Source: Jiella flava (lineage in GTDB: Bacteria; Pseudomonadota; Alphaproteobacteria; Rhizobiales; Rhizobiaceae). From it: a stretch of 64,000 nucleotides of DNA. The position numbers were made by a program, and so were the translations under genes. Positions 16,369 to 25,527 of the stretch are shown one piece after another. The notes under the pieces were generated by a model. That model had not been told where the DNA came from. It worked only from the letters and a program-made list of their open reading frames with translations, and ran no database searches. How positions within the stretch are numbered: position 1 is the first letter of the stretch; every line of letters starts with the position of its first letter. Where the stretch lies: contig NZ_JAFMPP010000008.1 in the NCBI RefSeq assembly GCF_017349315.1, positions 1-64,000 of the forward strand, given 5' to 3'.

Positions 16369-17351
16369 GCGGCGTAGAGGCGACGCCCGCCCGTCGCCTT
16401 GATCGAGTCCGGCCCGGCGGTCGCCTCGACGATCACCCGTGGCCGGCCCTTGGCCTGCATGTAGATGCGGCCGACATATTCGCCAATGATCCCGAGGAAC
16501 ATCGCGTTCAGCGAGACCGAGAGCAGCAGTAAGATCGTGGTCGTCGCAAAACCTTGGGGCCAGTTGCTGCCGAAGACGAAATAACCGACGAGATAAAACA
16601 GGATGAGCAGCGAGGTCACCGAGGCGACCAGCAGCGCGGTCAGCGAAGCGAGCCGCAGCGGCACCAGCGAATGATTGAGAAAGGCGTCGACGCTGAGGAG
16701 AACGAGCGCCTTGAGGCGGAATTTGCTGGCGCCCGCGGTGCGCGATTCGCGATCGTATTCGAAGCCGATCTGGCTGAATCCCATCGCGCTGATCAGCCCG
16801 CGAAGATAGGGCGAGGTATCATCCACCAGCCGCAACTCGTCGAGAATACGCCGGTCGACCAGCCGGAATTCGCCGGCATTCGGCGGCAGATCGTCTTCGC
16901 TGAGGGCATCGAGCAGGCGGTAGAACAGCCGGCGGGCCATGGCCATCGGCAGACTGTCCGGGAGCTTGCGGCGGATGCCGTAGACCACCTGATGGCCCTG
17001 ATGCCAGAGCTCCAGCATTTTCGGAATGAGCGAGGGCGGATCCTGCAGGTCGCAATCGATCTGAACGGCGCAGTCGCCGGTTGCCGCCTTGAAGCCGGCC
17101 AGGAGCGAGCGCTCGAACCCGACATTGCGGCTGAAGCGGATCACCCGAACGCGCGGATCGGCAGCTGCGAGCGCTTTCAGCAGCGGAAAGGTGCGATCGG
17201 TCGAATGATTGTCGGTGAAGATCAGTTCGAGCTCGCATTCCGGCATGTGATCGAAGGTCGTGACGATTGCCCGATAGGCCGCCTCGACATTGTCCTCCTC
17301 GTTGAAGGCCGGCACCAGCACGGAAACCTTGGTCTGAGCGGTGGTGGTCAT
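16365..17351 (-). CDS. GtrB/DPM1-like GT2 polyprenyl-phosphate glycosyltransferase
   Basis: A 328-residue protein. An N-terminal GT2 domain has VLVPAFNEEDNV, the D-x-D region IDCDLQDPP and SRNVGFERSLLAG. Two C-terminal membrane helices (about 235-265 and 270-300) are followed by GEYVGRIYMQAKGRP. This is the architecture of GtrB/ArnC-type enzymes that load a sugar on undecaprenyl phosphate. ATG 17351 overlaps the upstream epimerase stop by 4 bp, and its own stop overlaps gtrA. Given the neighbours, the donor may be a CDP-6-deoxyhexose instead of the usual UDP-glucose; that is inference. Confidence 0.92.
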   Translation of the reverse strand: MTTTAQTKVSVLVPAFNEEDNVEAAYRAIVTTFDHMPECELELIFTDNHSTDRTFPLLKALAAADPRVRVIRFSRNVGFERSLLAGFKAATGDCAVQIDCDLQDPPSLIPKMLELWHQGHQVVYGIRRKLPDSLPMAMARRLFYRLLDALSEDDLPPNAGEFRLVDRRILDELRLVDDTSPYLRGLISAMGFSQIGFEYDRESRTAGASKFRLKALVLLSVDAFLNHSLVPLRLASLTALLVASVTSLLILFYLVGYFVFGSNWPQGFATTTILLLLSVSLNAMFLGIIGEYVGRIYMQAKGRPRVIVEATAGPDSIKATGGRRLYAA

Positions 17352-18361
17352 GGGGCGAGGGCTCCCGAAAGTGTGCGATCGGAGTGTTTCACAACGCCGC
17401 CGGACGCCGTGTCGTGCTCCAAGAGATGCTGGCGAAAGAGGCGGATCGTCTGCGCCAATCCGTCCGGCAGGGCGATCTGCGCGCGCCATCCGAACAGCTG
17501 ATCCGCGCGCGCCCCGGAGCCATCGAGATTGGTTGTGCCATTTTGGCCGTGGCCGTCCTCGTAGACGATCTGCCAGCCGTCGGCGCCGGTCATTTCGCGC
17601 ACCAGCTCCGCGACGTCCGTCATCGTCGGCGCGCTCGGACCGACGATATTGACGATCGCGCCGGGGCCATCCCGCGCCGCCATGGCGAGGAGCGCGCAAA
17701 CGGCGTCGTCGATATGGACGAGGTTGCGGCGGTCGTGCGGCCGGCGCACGATCGTCTCTTCGCCGCGCAGGCAACGCGAAATCAGCAGCGGCAGGAAATA
17801 GTCGGTCGATTGGCGCGGCCCGTAAACCAGCGCCAGGCGGGCGGTGTCGACCGGAAAGGCAAGACGCGGCTGGACGGCTTCGGCGAAATGGGTGCCAGCA
17901 AGCAGGCTCGCGCCATAGACGGTGAGTGGCGCCTCGCGCATTTCTTCGCGGTAGGGCGGAGTGGCGGCGCCATATTCTGCCAGCGAGCCGGCCCGGATCA
18001 TCCGCCGGGGCGGCGTCGCGAGCGTTTCGGCGGCGCGCAACAGGCTGACGAAGCCGGCAATGTCGGCCTTCAGAGACGCGCTGAGGTCGGCGAGATTGTC
18101 CTGCCGGGGGCGGCGTGGATTGGCCGCGAGATGGAAGATGATCTCCGGCTGGACGGCGGCGAGGATGCGTCGCAGCAGGCCCTGATTGTTGAGGTCACTG
18201 CAATGGAGGGTGACGTTTGCCCGGAGATCGGCCAGCCGGCTGAGGTCGGAGCCCGGCCGCGTCAGAAGATGCACGTCATGGCCGGCGGCAAGGCAGGCTC
18301 TGGCGAGATGCGAGCCGATGAAGCCAGCGGCACCGGTGATGAAGACGGGCGTGCGATGCAT
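17348..18361 (-). CDS. NAD-dependent epimerase/reductase (extended SDR), probably CDP-sugar branch
   Basis: A 337-residue SDR with TGAAGFIGSHLA near the N-terminus, a Ser-containing AGSLAEYG segment and VYGASLLAG in place of the canonical YxxxK. The Lys of YxxxK appears replaced (Y-G-A-S-L), which is unusual. Downstream of rfbF and rfbG it would be expected to reduce or epimerise the CDP-4-keto-6-deoxyhexose. AAGGAG stands 9 bp before ATG 18361. It overlaps the GT2 gene by 4 bp. The missing Lys raises the option that it has another reaction or is impaired. Confidence 0.82.
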   Translation of the reverse strand: MHRTPVFITGAAGFIGSHLARACLAAGHDVHLLTRPGSDLSRLADLRANVTLHCSDLNNQGLLRRILAAVQPEIIFHLAANPRRPRQDNLADLSASLKADIAGFVSLLRAAETLATPPRRMIRAGSLAEYGAATPPYREEMREAPLTVYGASLLAGTHFAEAVQPRLAFPVDTARLALVYGPRQSTDYFLPLLISRCLRGEETIVRRPHDRRNLVHIDDAVCALLAMAARDGPGAIVNIVGPSAPTMTDVAELVREMTGADGWQIVYEDGHGQNGTTNLDGSGARADQLFGWRAQIALPDGLAQTIRLFRQHLLEHDTASGGVVKHSDRTLSGALAP

Positions 18362-18384
18362 CGCGTTCAGCTCCTTAAAGTGCC

Positions 18385-18480
18385 CTGCGTCCTCTCGGAC
18401 GCAGAAACGACGCTCGAACTCTTTGATTCGAAGCATCGTGCTTTGCCGAAAGTCGATTCCGATGTACGGGCCGATGCTGT
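18385..18480. repeat. Composite intergenic element, copy C
   Basis: Hairpin one is CTGCGTCC (18385-18392), loop TCTC, GGACGCAG (18397-18404). Hairpin two has arms GCATCG (18433-18438) and CGATGC (18472-18477) around a GC-rich core. Bases 18432-18450 are the reverse complement of 11895-11913. The element sits between rfbG and the SDR gene, inside what looks like one operon. It could affect mRNA processing or downstream expression there. Confidence 0.85.
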
Positions 18481-18516
18481 CGTCGATCGCTGCGGCCGCG
18501 ACACGGCGGACGTTTG

Positions 18517-19692
18517 TCAGCCGTATGCCGCGCGTTTTTGCGCACCTGCCACCGCCTGGCCCGCGGTGGTTTCGTCAGGGCGGGCGGTGGTTGGTGTTGG
18601 TCGGCTGCTCTCTGCCGCCTCGGCGCGCACGAGATAGTCGGTCAGCTGTGCTTCGCTGACCGCGCGGATACGACCGGGGTCCTTGAAGAAGGCTCTGTAC
18701 CAGGCGGCGGTCTGGTCGACGGTCTCGGCGATCGAATAGACCGGCTTCCAGCCGAGGCGCACAAAGGCCTTGGTGCTGTCGAGACGAAGCAGCCGGGCCT
18801 CGGCGGGCGCGGCTTCGTCGCGACGCACCAGCGGTGCCTGCTTGACGCCGAGTCCTTGCGCGATCATCGCCGCGAGGCTGGCGACATCGACGGCGGAGTC
18901 GCGATCGCAGCCGAAATTCCAGGCTTCGTCGATGCCACGTTCGCCGGCCATCAGCCGCGCGGCGACCATCAGATAGCCGCGCAGCGGTTCGAAGACATGC
19001 TGCCAGGGCCGCACGCTCGCCGGGTTGCGCAAAATCGGCCGCTCGCCGGCCTCCATCGCACGGACGAGATCCGGCACCAGCCGGTCGCTGGCAAAATCCC
19101 CGCCGCCGATCACGTTGCCGGCGCGAACCGTTGCAAGGCGGGGAGCGCCCGGCCGCGTGAAGAATGTGTCGCGATAGGCCGCGGCGACCAGCTCGGTGCA
19201 TCCCTTGGACGAGCTGTAAGGGTCGTGGCCGCCCATCGCGTCGGTCTCGCGATAGCCCCAGGCCCATTCATTGTTGGCGTAGCACTTGTCACTGGTCACC
19301 ACGACGATCGCCCTGAGCGACGGCATGGCGCGGGCTGCCTCGAGCACCACGGCGGTGCCGACGACATTGGTCAGGTAGGTGTCGATCGGATCGACGAAGG
19401 AGCGTCGCACGATCGGCTGGGCGGCGAGGTGGAAGACGAGATCGAAGTCCGCGCCGGCCAGGCACGCCTGAAAGGCCTCACGCGAGCGGATGTCGCCGAT
19501 CCGCCCGTCGATCAGGCGGTCGAGCCCGATGGCATTGTGCAAGGAGCGTGGTTCGGCCGGCAGCGAGACGCCGACGACCGCGGCGCCCAGCCGGCGCAGC
19601 CAGAGGCACAGCCAGCCGCCCTTGAAGCCGCTGTGGCCGGTGACGAGAATCCGGCGGCCGGCAAAGGCGCGACGAAATTCGGCCTCAGACAC
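18517..19692 (-). CDS. rfbG: CDP-glucose 4,6-dehydratase
   Basis: A 391-residue SDR. The diagnostic N-terminus is VTGHSGFKGGWL, typical of RfbG, with TSDKCYAN and the active-site Tyr/Lys in YSSSKGCTE. It converts CDP-glucose to CDP-4-keto-6-deoxyglucose. Translation starts at GTG 19692 and overlaps the end of rfbF by 8 bp, showing coupling. The C-terminal 40 residues are low in complexity and variable. No RfbH-type 3-dehydrase is in the window, so the sugar is likely a 6-deoxyhexose and not a 3,6-dideoxyhexose. Confidence 0.94.
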   Translation of the reverse strand: MSEAEFRRAFAGRRILVTGHSGFKGGWLCLWLRRLGAAVVGVSLPAEPRSLHNAIGLDRLIDGRIGDIRSREAFQACLAGADFDLVFHLAAQPIVRRSFVDPIDTYLTNVVGTAVVLEAARAMPSLRAIVVVTSDKCYANNEWAWGYRETDAMGGHDPYSSSKGCTELVAAAYRDTFFTRPGAPRLATVRAGNVIGGGDFASDRLVPDLVRAMEAGERPILRNPASVRPWQHVFEPLRGYLMVAARLMAGERGIDEAWNFGCDRDSAVDVASLAAMIAQGLGVKQAPLVRRDEAAPAEARLLRLDSTKAFVRLGWKPVYSIAETVDQTAAWYRAFFKDPGRIRAVSEAQLTDYLVRAEAAESSRPTPTTARPDETTAGQAVAGAQKRAAYG

Positions 19693-20527
19693 GCAGCGGC
19701 TCCTGAGCCGTGCGGTTGCGGTGTGCGGCGCTGGGGATGGCGCTGCCGGCCGCGCGGGAGAACGTCAACCAGGGAGCGGGGTCTTGCTGGCAAAGGCCGT
19801 CGAGATGATCGCGATCGCGGACGGTATCCATCGGATGCCAGAAGCCGTCATGGCGATAGGCGAAGAGCTCACCGTCTGCGGCCAGACGCGCCAGCGGCGA
19901 CGCTTCCAGCGGCTCGGAGAGATCCGGGACATAGTCGAGAACGCCGGGCTCGAAGACGAAGAAGCCGCCATTGATCCAGGTCTCGCGCGACCGCACCTTT
20001 TCGGAAAACTCGACGACGCGGTCACCGTCCATGTCGAGACTGCCGAACCGGGCTGGCGGCTGGACGGCGGTCACCGTCGCCAGGCCGCCATGGTTCTCGT
20101 GGAAGGCGAGCAGCGCCTCGATGTCGATATTGCCGACACCATCGGCGTAGGTGACCATGAAGGTCTCGTCGCCGATCCATTCGCGCAGCCGCAGCAACCG
20201 GCCGCCGGTCATGGTCGCCAGACCGGTATCCACCACCGAGACGTTCCAGTCCAGCGGCTGCGTCGGCTGCAGCGTCATCGAGCCGCTGCCGAGGGCGACG
20301 GTGAAGTCCGCTGTCGAGAGATGAAAGTTCTGGAAGAACGCCTTGATCGACATGCATTTGTAGCCGCCGGCGACGATAAAGTCGCAAAAGCCCCAGTGGC
20401 TGTAGATGTCCATGACATGCATGATGATCGGCCGGCCGCCAATTTCCACCATGGGCTTGGGAATGCGCGTCGTCTCCTCCGCGAGACGCGACCCGAGCCC
20501 GCCGGCCAGCAAAATCACCTTTACCAT
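19685..20527 (-). CDS. rfbF: Glucose-1-phosphate cytidylyltransferase
   Basis: A 280-residue nucleotidyltransferase. It has LAGGLGSRLAEETTRIPKP at the N-terminus, then MTYADGVGN and WINGGFFVFEP, as in RfbF. It makes CDP-glucose from CTP and glucose 1-phosphate. It is the first gene of the minus-strand run rfbF, rfbG, SDR, GT2, gtrA. The last 25 residues have no conservation that I recognise. A 281-bp divergent region separates it from the GT-C gene, and no operator is obvious there. Confidence 0.95.
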   Translation of the reverse strand: MVKVILLAGGLGSRLAEETTRIPKPMVEIGGRPIIMHVMDIYSHWGFCDFIVAGGYKCMSIKAFFQNFHLSTADFTVALGSGSMTLQPTQPLDWNVSVVDTGLATMTGGRLLRLREWIGDETFMVTYADGVGNIDIEALLAFHENHGGLATVTAVQPPARFGSLDMDGDRVVEFSEKVRSRETWINGGFFVFEPGVLDYVPDLSEPLEASPLARLAADGELFAYRHDGFWHPMDTVRDRDHLDGLCQQDPAPWLTFSRAAGSAIPSAAHRNRTAQEPLRV

Positions 20528-20808
20528 TGGGACTCTCCGATCCGAGACATGTTGTGAAAACGGTAGGTTCGGGATCTGCCGGTGACAATTTGTCCGTTCG
20601 GCGGATGATTTTGTCGGGATGCGCCGAAAGGATGACCGGGAGGATCATTTGGCGGCGACCAGCTTCGCAACTGCAACGTTATGGTCCAGGCCGGACGGTG
20701 ACCCGTGCCATATCCGAGCGGGGCCGCTCCCGGCGGCGCCGCGGTGGCCCTGAGGCGGCGGTTGCTGATTGGCGTTGACGCAAATTTTTGACGAAGGGAG
20801 ATCGGGCT

Positions 20809-22434
20809 TTGTCTCTTCTGGTTTCGATGCGTCGAAGCCCGATCGCGGCTTCGGGGCTGATCCGACGCTCCTTGGCCGGGCCGCTGGTGCTGGCCGCCGT
20901 GTCGGCCTTGAGCGTCGCCGGTCTGTTTTCCCGGATGATGAACTACCAACTGCGCCGCGACGAGGAGCTTTATGTTCCGCCGGCCCGGCTGCTCGATGAT
21001 CATCATCTTTATGCCGACTTCTTCTACAACCACACGCCCGGCTCGGCCTGGCTGTTTCATGCCGTGCGAACGGTCGTCGGCTCAAACGACCTGCTTCTCG
21101 ACGGTCGCGTCGCTGTCTTTCTCGGCTGGTTGCTGTTTGCCGCGGCGATCAGCCTGTTCACCTACAGGATGACCGGCTCGCTGTTCCTGTCCTGGAGTCT
21201 GACGACGCTGACCCTCGTCAACGAGCTCTTGTTGACCCAGGCGGGCATGGGGGCGACGAACAATTTTCTGCCGCTGCCCTTCAGTTTTATCGGGATGGCG
21301 CTGATCGTCGTCGTCGCGACCGGTCGGGGCGAGGAACAATGGCTGCTCGGCCTGGCCGGTCTGTCATTGGCCTTGGCCGTGGACATCAAGGCGAGTGCGA
21401 TCGCCTTCGTCATCGTTGCCGGTGGCGCGGTCTGGTTCCTTCCGGGGCGGCTGGATGTTGCCGAACGGCTGCGGCGGCATGTGGCTCCGCTCCTGGCCGG
21501 CGGCGTCGTCGGCGGCCTGCCGGTTCTCTCTTACCTCGTTGTTGATACGCGGCGGTTTCTCGACAACGTCGTCGGTTATCATCTCGGGCCGCACAAGGCC
21601 TATTTCCTCAGTGCGGCGAGCGCCGGGGAGGGAGCGGCGACCAGCCTGATGGCGAAGGCGTTGTTGGCGCATGGAATGCTCCTCGGCAACGGCACGGCGG
21701 CCGCCGCGCTGGTCGCGCTGATCGTCGCGGGCTTGTTTTGGCGCATGCAGAGCGGACCAGGGCGCAGTCTGGATCGCGGCGTGATCTGGTCGCTCGTCTT
21801 CGTCTTCGTCGCGTTCGTCGCCTCCAGCTTTGTCGCACTCGTTCCGACGCCGAGTTTTCCGCAATATTTTGCGCCGCCGCTGGTCTGCGTGCCCCTCGCG
21901 CTGGCCGTGCTTCTGTCGGCCCTGCCGGCGACGATCCTGCCCCAGGCGAAGATGGTGACGCTTGCGGCGGCCGCGGCGGTCTTGATCGGGCAAGGCCCGC
22001 GGTTGATGCAGGATGTGGCGACATTCCTGAAGCCGAGAGACTGGACCGTCTTCGCGGTCCATCGCGCCGGCGCCGCGATGGCCGATCGCTTAAAGGCCAA
22101 GGGCCTCGATGGCCGGGTGGCGACGATCGCGCCGATCTATCCGCTGGAGGGCGGGCTGCCGGTCTATGCGGAATTGGCCACCGGGCCGTTCTTATTCCGG
22201 ACAGCGGATCTCGTTTCGCCGGCCTTGGCACGATCCTATCGGATGGTGACCCCTGAGGGTGTTGCGGCGCTCTTTGCGGTCGAGCCGCCGGCGGCCTTCC
22301 TGCTCGGCTTCGAGCCGGCAATCGAGGCGCCGCTGAGGAAATTTGCCGAGAGCCACGGCTATCGGCCGTTGGCGAATTTCGCCATTCGCGATCGTTACGG
22401 GGTCGGCCGTCTCTGGGTCAGGCCGACCCCGTGA
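20809..22434 (+). CDS. GT-C-fold membrane glycosyltransferase (GT39/ArnT-like)
   Basis: About 541 residues with roughly ten hydrophobic helices. The first periplasmic loop has the acidic motif RRDEELY followed by YNHTPGSAW, typical of GT-C enzymes using polyprenyl-phosphate sugars. A short soluble C-terminal domain follows. It is the plausible periplasmic partner for the GtrB/GtrA pair. I chose TTG 20809 because AAGGGAG ends 8 bp upstream; TTG 20788 and ATG 20827 are alternatives. Its 3' end overlaps the convergent GT4 gene by 17 bp. Confidence 0.82.
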   Translation: MSLLVSMRRSPIAASGLIRRSLAGPLVLAAVSALSVAGLFSRMMNYQLRRDEELYVPPARLLDDHHLYADFFYNHTPGSAWLFHAVRTVVGSNDLLLDGRVAVFLGWLLFAAAISLFTYRMTGSLFLSWSLTTLTLVNELLLTQAGMGATNNFLPLPFSFIGMALIVVVATGRGEEQWLLGLAGLSLALAVDIKASAIAFVIVAGGAVWFLPGRLDVAERLRRHVAPLLAGGVVGGLPVLSYLVVDTRRFLDNVVGYHLGPHKAYFLSAASAGEGAATSLMAKALLAHGMLLGNGTAAAALVALIVAGLFWRMQSGPGRSLDRGVIWSLVFVFVAFVASSFVALVPTPSFPQYFAPPLVCVPLALAVLLSALPATILPQAKMVTLAAAAAVLIGQGPRLMQDVATFLKPRDWTVFAVHRAGAAMADRLKAKGLDGRVATIAPIYPLEGGLPVYAELATGPFLFRTADLVSPALARSYRMVTPEGVAALFAVEPPAAFLLGFEPAIEAPLRKFAESHGYRPLANFAIRDRYGVGRLWVRPTP

Positions 22435-23512
22435 CTCCGTCGATCACCGCGTCCCATTTGGCAAACACGGCCGCGCTCAAGTAGCGCTCGGCAATGACCG
22501 GACCGATGGCGCGCAGACGCGCCCGGGCGCCGTCATTGCGAGACAGATGAAGAAGCTTCGCCGCCAGATCCTCAGGCTCATCGGGCTGCGCGAGGGCGAT
22601 GTCGGCAACGTCGGCGAGAATCTCTGAGGGGCCCCAGGGGCAGGCCGTTGCGACCAGCGGCAGGCCGGCCGCGAGGGCTTCGAGAAGAACGTTCGGAAAG
22701 CCTTCGTAGCGCGAGCTGAGCACGAAGATTCCGCCGGCGCTGATCCAGTCTTGCGGTCCGTGCGTGACGCCCGGCAGCACGACGCGGGACTCCAAGCCGA
22801 GCGTCGTGATCTGACGCTCGAGCGCCGCGCGCTCCTGGCCCTCGCCGAAGATCGTCAGACGCGCATCCGGCATCGCCGCGTGGACGATCGCAAAGGCGTC
22901 GAGCAGACGATCGAAGCCTTTTTGTCGGTCGAGTCGCCCGACCGCGATAACATGTGAGGGGTCGTCTTTCGTCGCGGTGAGGGGGGCTGGCGCAACCGGA
23001 TTGGGGATCACCGATGCCTTGCGCCGAAGGTGACGCGGCAGCGCCTCGCGCGCAGCCTGGGTCTGCATCACCAGGCGGGCCGATCGAGCCTGCGCCAGGC
23101 TACGCATCGCGCGCCAGGCGGGATGCATCGGCTGGACGACGAAGTTGTTGCGCTCGCTCATGACGACGGGGATTGCCAGCCTGGCGGCGGCGAGCGCGGT
23201 GACGATATTCACCTTGGTCAGAAAGGACAGGACGATGTCCGGGCGGGTGACGGCGAAGCGGTGCCTGAGCGCCAAGGTCTTGGCAACAGGATCGAAGAGA
23301 CGGCGCGGCCGGCTTCGGCTGCCGTCCTGCGGCGCCGCGAGGCCGACCACGGAGATGGCCGGATCGTAGTCGAAATAGGTGGCGCCCGATGGTTCATTGA
23401 GGGCGATCACCTCGACGCTGTCGCCACGCTGCCGATAATGATGGGCGAGCATGCTGACGACCTTCTCGGCACCGCCGGCGCCGAAGCCGGCCTGAACGAA
23501 GCTTATGCGCAT
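22418..23512 (-). CDS. Glycosyltransferase family 4 (A)
   Basis: A 364-residue GT-B protein. The N-terminus is FVQAGFGAGGAEKV, the nucleotide-binding half starts IAVGRLDRQKGFDRLL, and the E-x7-E donor site is YEGFPNVLLEALAAGLP. It transfers a sugar from a nucleotide donor in the cytoplasm to the growing lipid-linked repeat unit. It overlaps the upstream HAD gene by 10 bp, so it belongs to the ATP-grasp/HAD/GT4 operon. Donor and acceptor are unknown. Confidence 0.93.
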   Translation of the reverse strand: MRISFVQAGFGAGGAEKVVSMLAHHYRQRGDSVEVIALNEPSGATYFDYDPAISVVGLAAPQDGSRSRPRRLFDPVAKTLALRHRFAVTRPDIVLSFLTKVNIVTALAAARLAIPVVMSERNNFVVQPMHPAWRAMRSLAQARSARLVMQTQAAREALPRHLRRKASVIPNPVAPAPLTATKDDPSHVIAVGRLDRQKGFDRLLDAFAIVHAAMPDARLTIFGEGQERAALERQITTLGLESRVVLPGVTHGPQDWISAGGIFVLSSRYEGFPNVLLEALAAGLPLVATACPWGPSEILADVADIALAQPDEPEDLAAKLLHLSRNDGARARLRAIGPVIAERYLSAAVFAKWDAVIDGVTGSA

Positions 23513-24273
23513 GAAACTTGCGGACCTTGCCGGCCGTTCTCCACCTGTGCGGGTCCGGCCATGGCCGTCAGACGCTTGCGGTCCAGCGCATCGAGACCGG
23601 CATCAAGCGCATCGAGGCTGCGGATCACCCGATCCGCCCGATAGTCCGCGCCGGGTGGGTCATGGCGATGGATTCGACCGGGGCGGAGGATCTGGACGCT
23701 CGCCCAACCCCGACGCCTTGGAGTGAGAAAGTCCTTGGCCGCGTTGTCGGCGACATAGACGAGCCGGTCCGCCGGCAGCTCGGCCCAGCGTTCGACCTCT
23801 TCGAACGCTTCCGGATGGGGTTTGCCGCGGCCTTCGCCGAGCTCCCCGGTGCAAACGATCTTGGCAATTCGGCTCTCTAGGCCAAGCGCTGCGATCTTCG
23901 CGCGTTGGCTTGCCGGCGGTCCATCGGTGATCAGCGCGAGGGGAGTGCCGGTCGGACAGGCGTCCAGGTAGCGCGCCGCATCCGGCGCAAGGGCGATCCT
24001 CGGATGATGGTGACGATAGGCGCTGACGAGGCGAGAAACCAGATCGCCGGCGGCAGTGACGCCGCATCGATCGAGCGACGCGTCAAACACCATCTGTCGC
24101 AGCCCGGCATCGAACAGGTCTTGGCAGGTCTTGGCGACGCGTTCGGCCAGCGCCGGATCCGCTGCGAAAACCGTGGTTGCGGCGGCGCGAAATCCGCTCG
24201 TGGCATAGTCGCGCTCCAGATAAAGGGTGTCGTCGAGATCGAAGACGACGATGCGGGGAATCGGCTCACTCAT
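23503..24273 (-). CDS. HAD-family hydrolase with C1 cap
   Basis: A 256-residue protein with motif I FDLDDTLYLERDYA, motif II LALITDGPPASQRAK and motifs III-IV GKPHPEAFEEV and VADNAAKDF. It is a subfamily I phosphatase. The start at ATG 24273 lies 4 bp from the ATP-grasp stop. HAD phosphatases paired with CarB-like ATP-grasp proteins recur in surface-polysaccharide loci. The pair may make or attach an activated sugar or amide group, but no experiment is known to me that fixes the reaction. The C-terminal 45 residues (after about 210) are an unconserved tail. Confidence 0.88.
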   Translation of the reverse strand: MSEPIPRIVVFDLDDTLYLERDYATSGFRAAATTVFAADPALAERVAKTCQDLFDAGLRQMVFDASLDRCGVTAAGDLVSRLVSAYRHHHPRIALAPDAARYLDACPTGTPLALITDGPPASQRAKIAALGLESRIAKIVCTGELGEGRGKPHPEAFEEVERWAELPADRLVYVADNAAKDFLTPRRRGWASVQILRPGRIHRHDPPGADYRADRVIRSLDALDAGLDALDRKRLTAMAGPAQVENGRQGPQVSCA

Positions 24274-24277
24274 CGGT

Positions 24278-25258
24278 TCAACCTTGAAAGACGGCGGCGT
24301 CGTAGCGCAGCATGGTGACCGCGCCGCGCCAGTCGTCATGGGCCGTGCAGGGAATCTCGCAGAGTTCTTCGAGCAGCCACTGGGTGAAAGGCGCACCGGC
24401 CTCATGGGCGAGGGGATAGCCACCGCCGAACCGGGCATTGATCTCGAAGACGCAAAGGCCGGCGTCCTCGTCGTCGATCGTCTGAAAACACAAGACGCCG
24501 CGCGCGCCGGGCAGGGCGGCGACGATCGCCTCGGCGAGGTTCCAGAACCGTGGATCGCGATCGGTCCGGCCCTTCTCGACCTCGCCGGCGCGCACGCTCA
24601 AGCGGCGATGGGTGACCGCACTGCGCAGGACGCCCTGTTGGTCGACGAAGATGTTGGTGGTGAATTCCGGCCCGTTGAGCAGCTGCTGCAGCACCATCGG
24701 TTCCGCGGTTTTGCGGGGAATATCGGCTGCCCTGTGGATGACCTGCAGCCCACGGCTGGCGCTGCCACCGCTCGGCTTCATCATCATGGGAAAGCATAAC
24801 CGAGGATCGGCGTCGCCGAGTTGGCGTGTCAGCGGAACCGGGATTCCGCCTGCGGCCAGGACCGCGGCCGTCAGGTGTTTGTCGCGGGCGACCGAGACCA
24901 CTTCGGGCGCGGACACATGCACCCGCGCACCGAGGGCTGCGAATTCGTCCCGCCGTGCGGCGAGCGCAAACAACTCTGGATCGATCGTCGGCACGACCAG
25001 ATCGATGCGGAACTCTTTGACGATGGCAAGCAGGGTGTCGACATAGTCCGGGGCGTCACATCGCGGCACCGCGTGCCAGGCATCGGCGATCTGACAGGCG
25101 GCGCTGCGCTCGGGCCGCATGTCGCAGGCGATCACGATCAACGGCATCGCGAGCGCCGCGGCGGATCGGCGGAAGCACTCAATCAGGCCGACGCGTCGGC
25201 CGGCCGAAAGAACGAGAATACGTCGCTCGGAAAGGGTGAGGTGTCCGTTGCGCGCCAC
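24278..25258 (-). CDS. ATP-grasp ligase (CarB-like, polysaccharide-locus type)
   Basis: About 326 residues from GTG 25258. A Rossmann-like N-domain opens ILVLSAGRRVGL and contains VVPTIDPELFALAARR. The ATP-grasp domain follows, with FPMMMKPSGGSASRGL and the metal-binding CVFEINARFGGGYPLAH near the C-terminus. It should activate a carboxylate as acyl phosphate and join it to an amine or similar group. A uronic acid or amino acid is a natural guess. A TTG at 25363 would add 35 residues with no family resemblance. It is first in a three-gene operon with the HAD and GT4 genes and divergent from the formyltransferase. Confidence 0.85.
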   Translation of the reverse strand: MARNGHLTLSERRILVLSAGRRVGLIECFRRSAAALAMPLIVIACDMRPERSAACQIADAWHAVPRCDAPDYVDTLLAIVKEFRIDLVVPTIDPELFALAARRDEFAALGARVHVSAPEVVSVARDKHLTAAVLAAGGIPVPLTRQLGDADPRLCFPMMMKPSGGSASRGLQVIHRAADIPRKTAEPMVLQQLLNGPEFTTNIFVDQQGVLRSAVTHRRLSVRAGEVEKGRTDRDPRFWNLAEAIVAALPGARGVLCFQTIDDEDAGLCVFEINARFGGGYPLAHEAGAPFTQWLLEELCEIPCTAHDDWRGAVTMLRYDAAVFQG

Positions 25259-25527
25259 CTCGCCGAGGGCGGCGGCGGCGGTGGTTTGACTGGCTCCGCC
25301 CGGCAAATTGTCGCTCCGCTTTGGCACGGCACCGGCGGCGCCTGATGCCGTGCACCCTAGCAAGCGCCTCGGATTGCGAAGACTCGGCCATTTGTCGTAG
25401 CGGCGGGATCCGCCTCCTTCGAATGGCGGACTGGCGGGTCAGGCGAAACAGCCGACAATCGGCAATGAACCGGGCCACCTCAGTCGGTGCTGTCATTCGG
25501 GTCGATGTTTGGCGTTTTGAGGGATCG

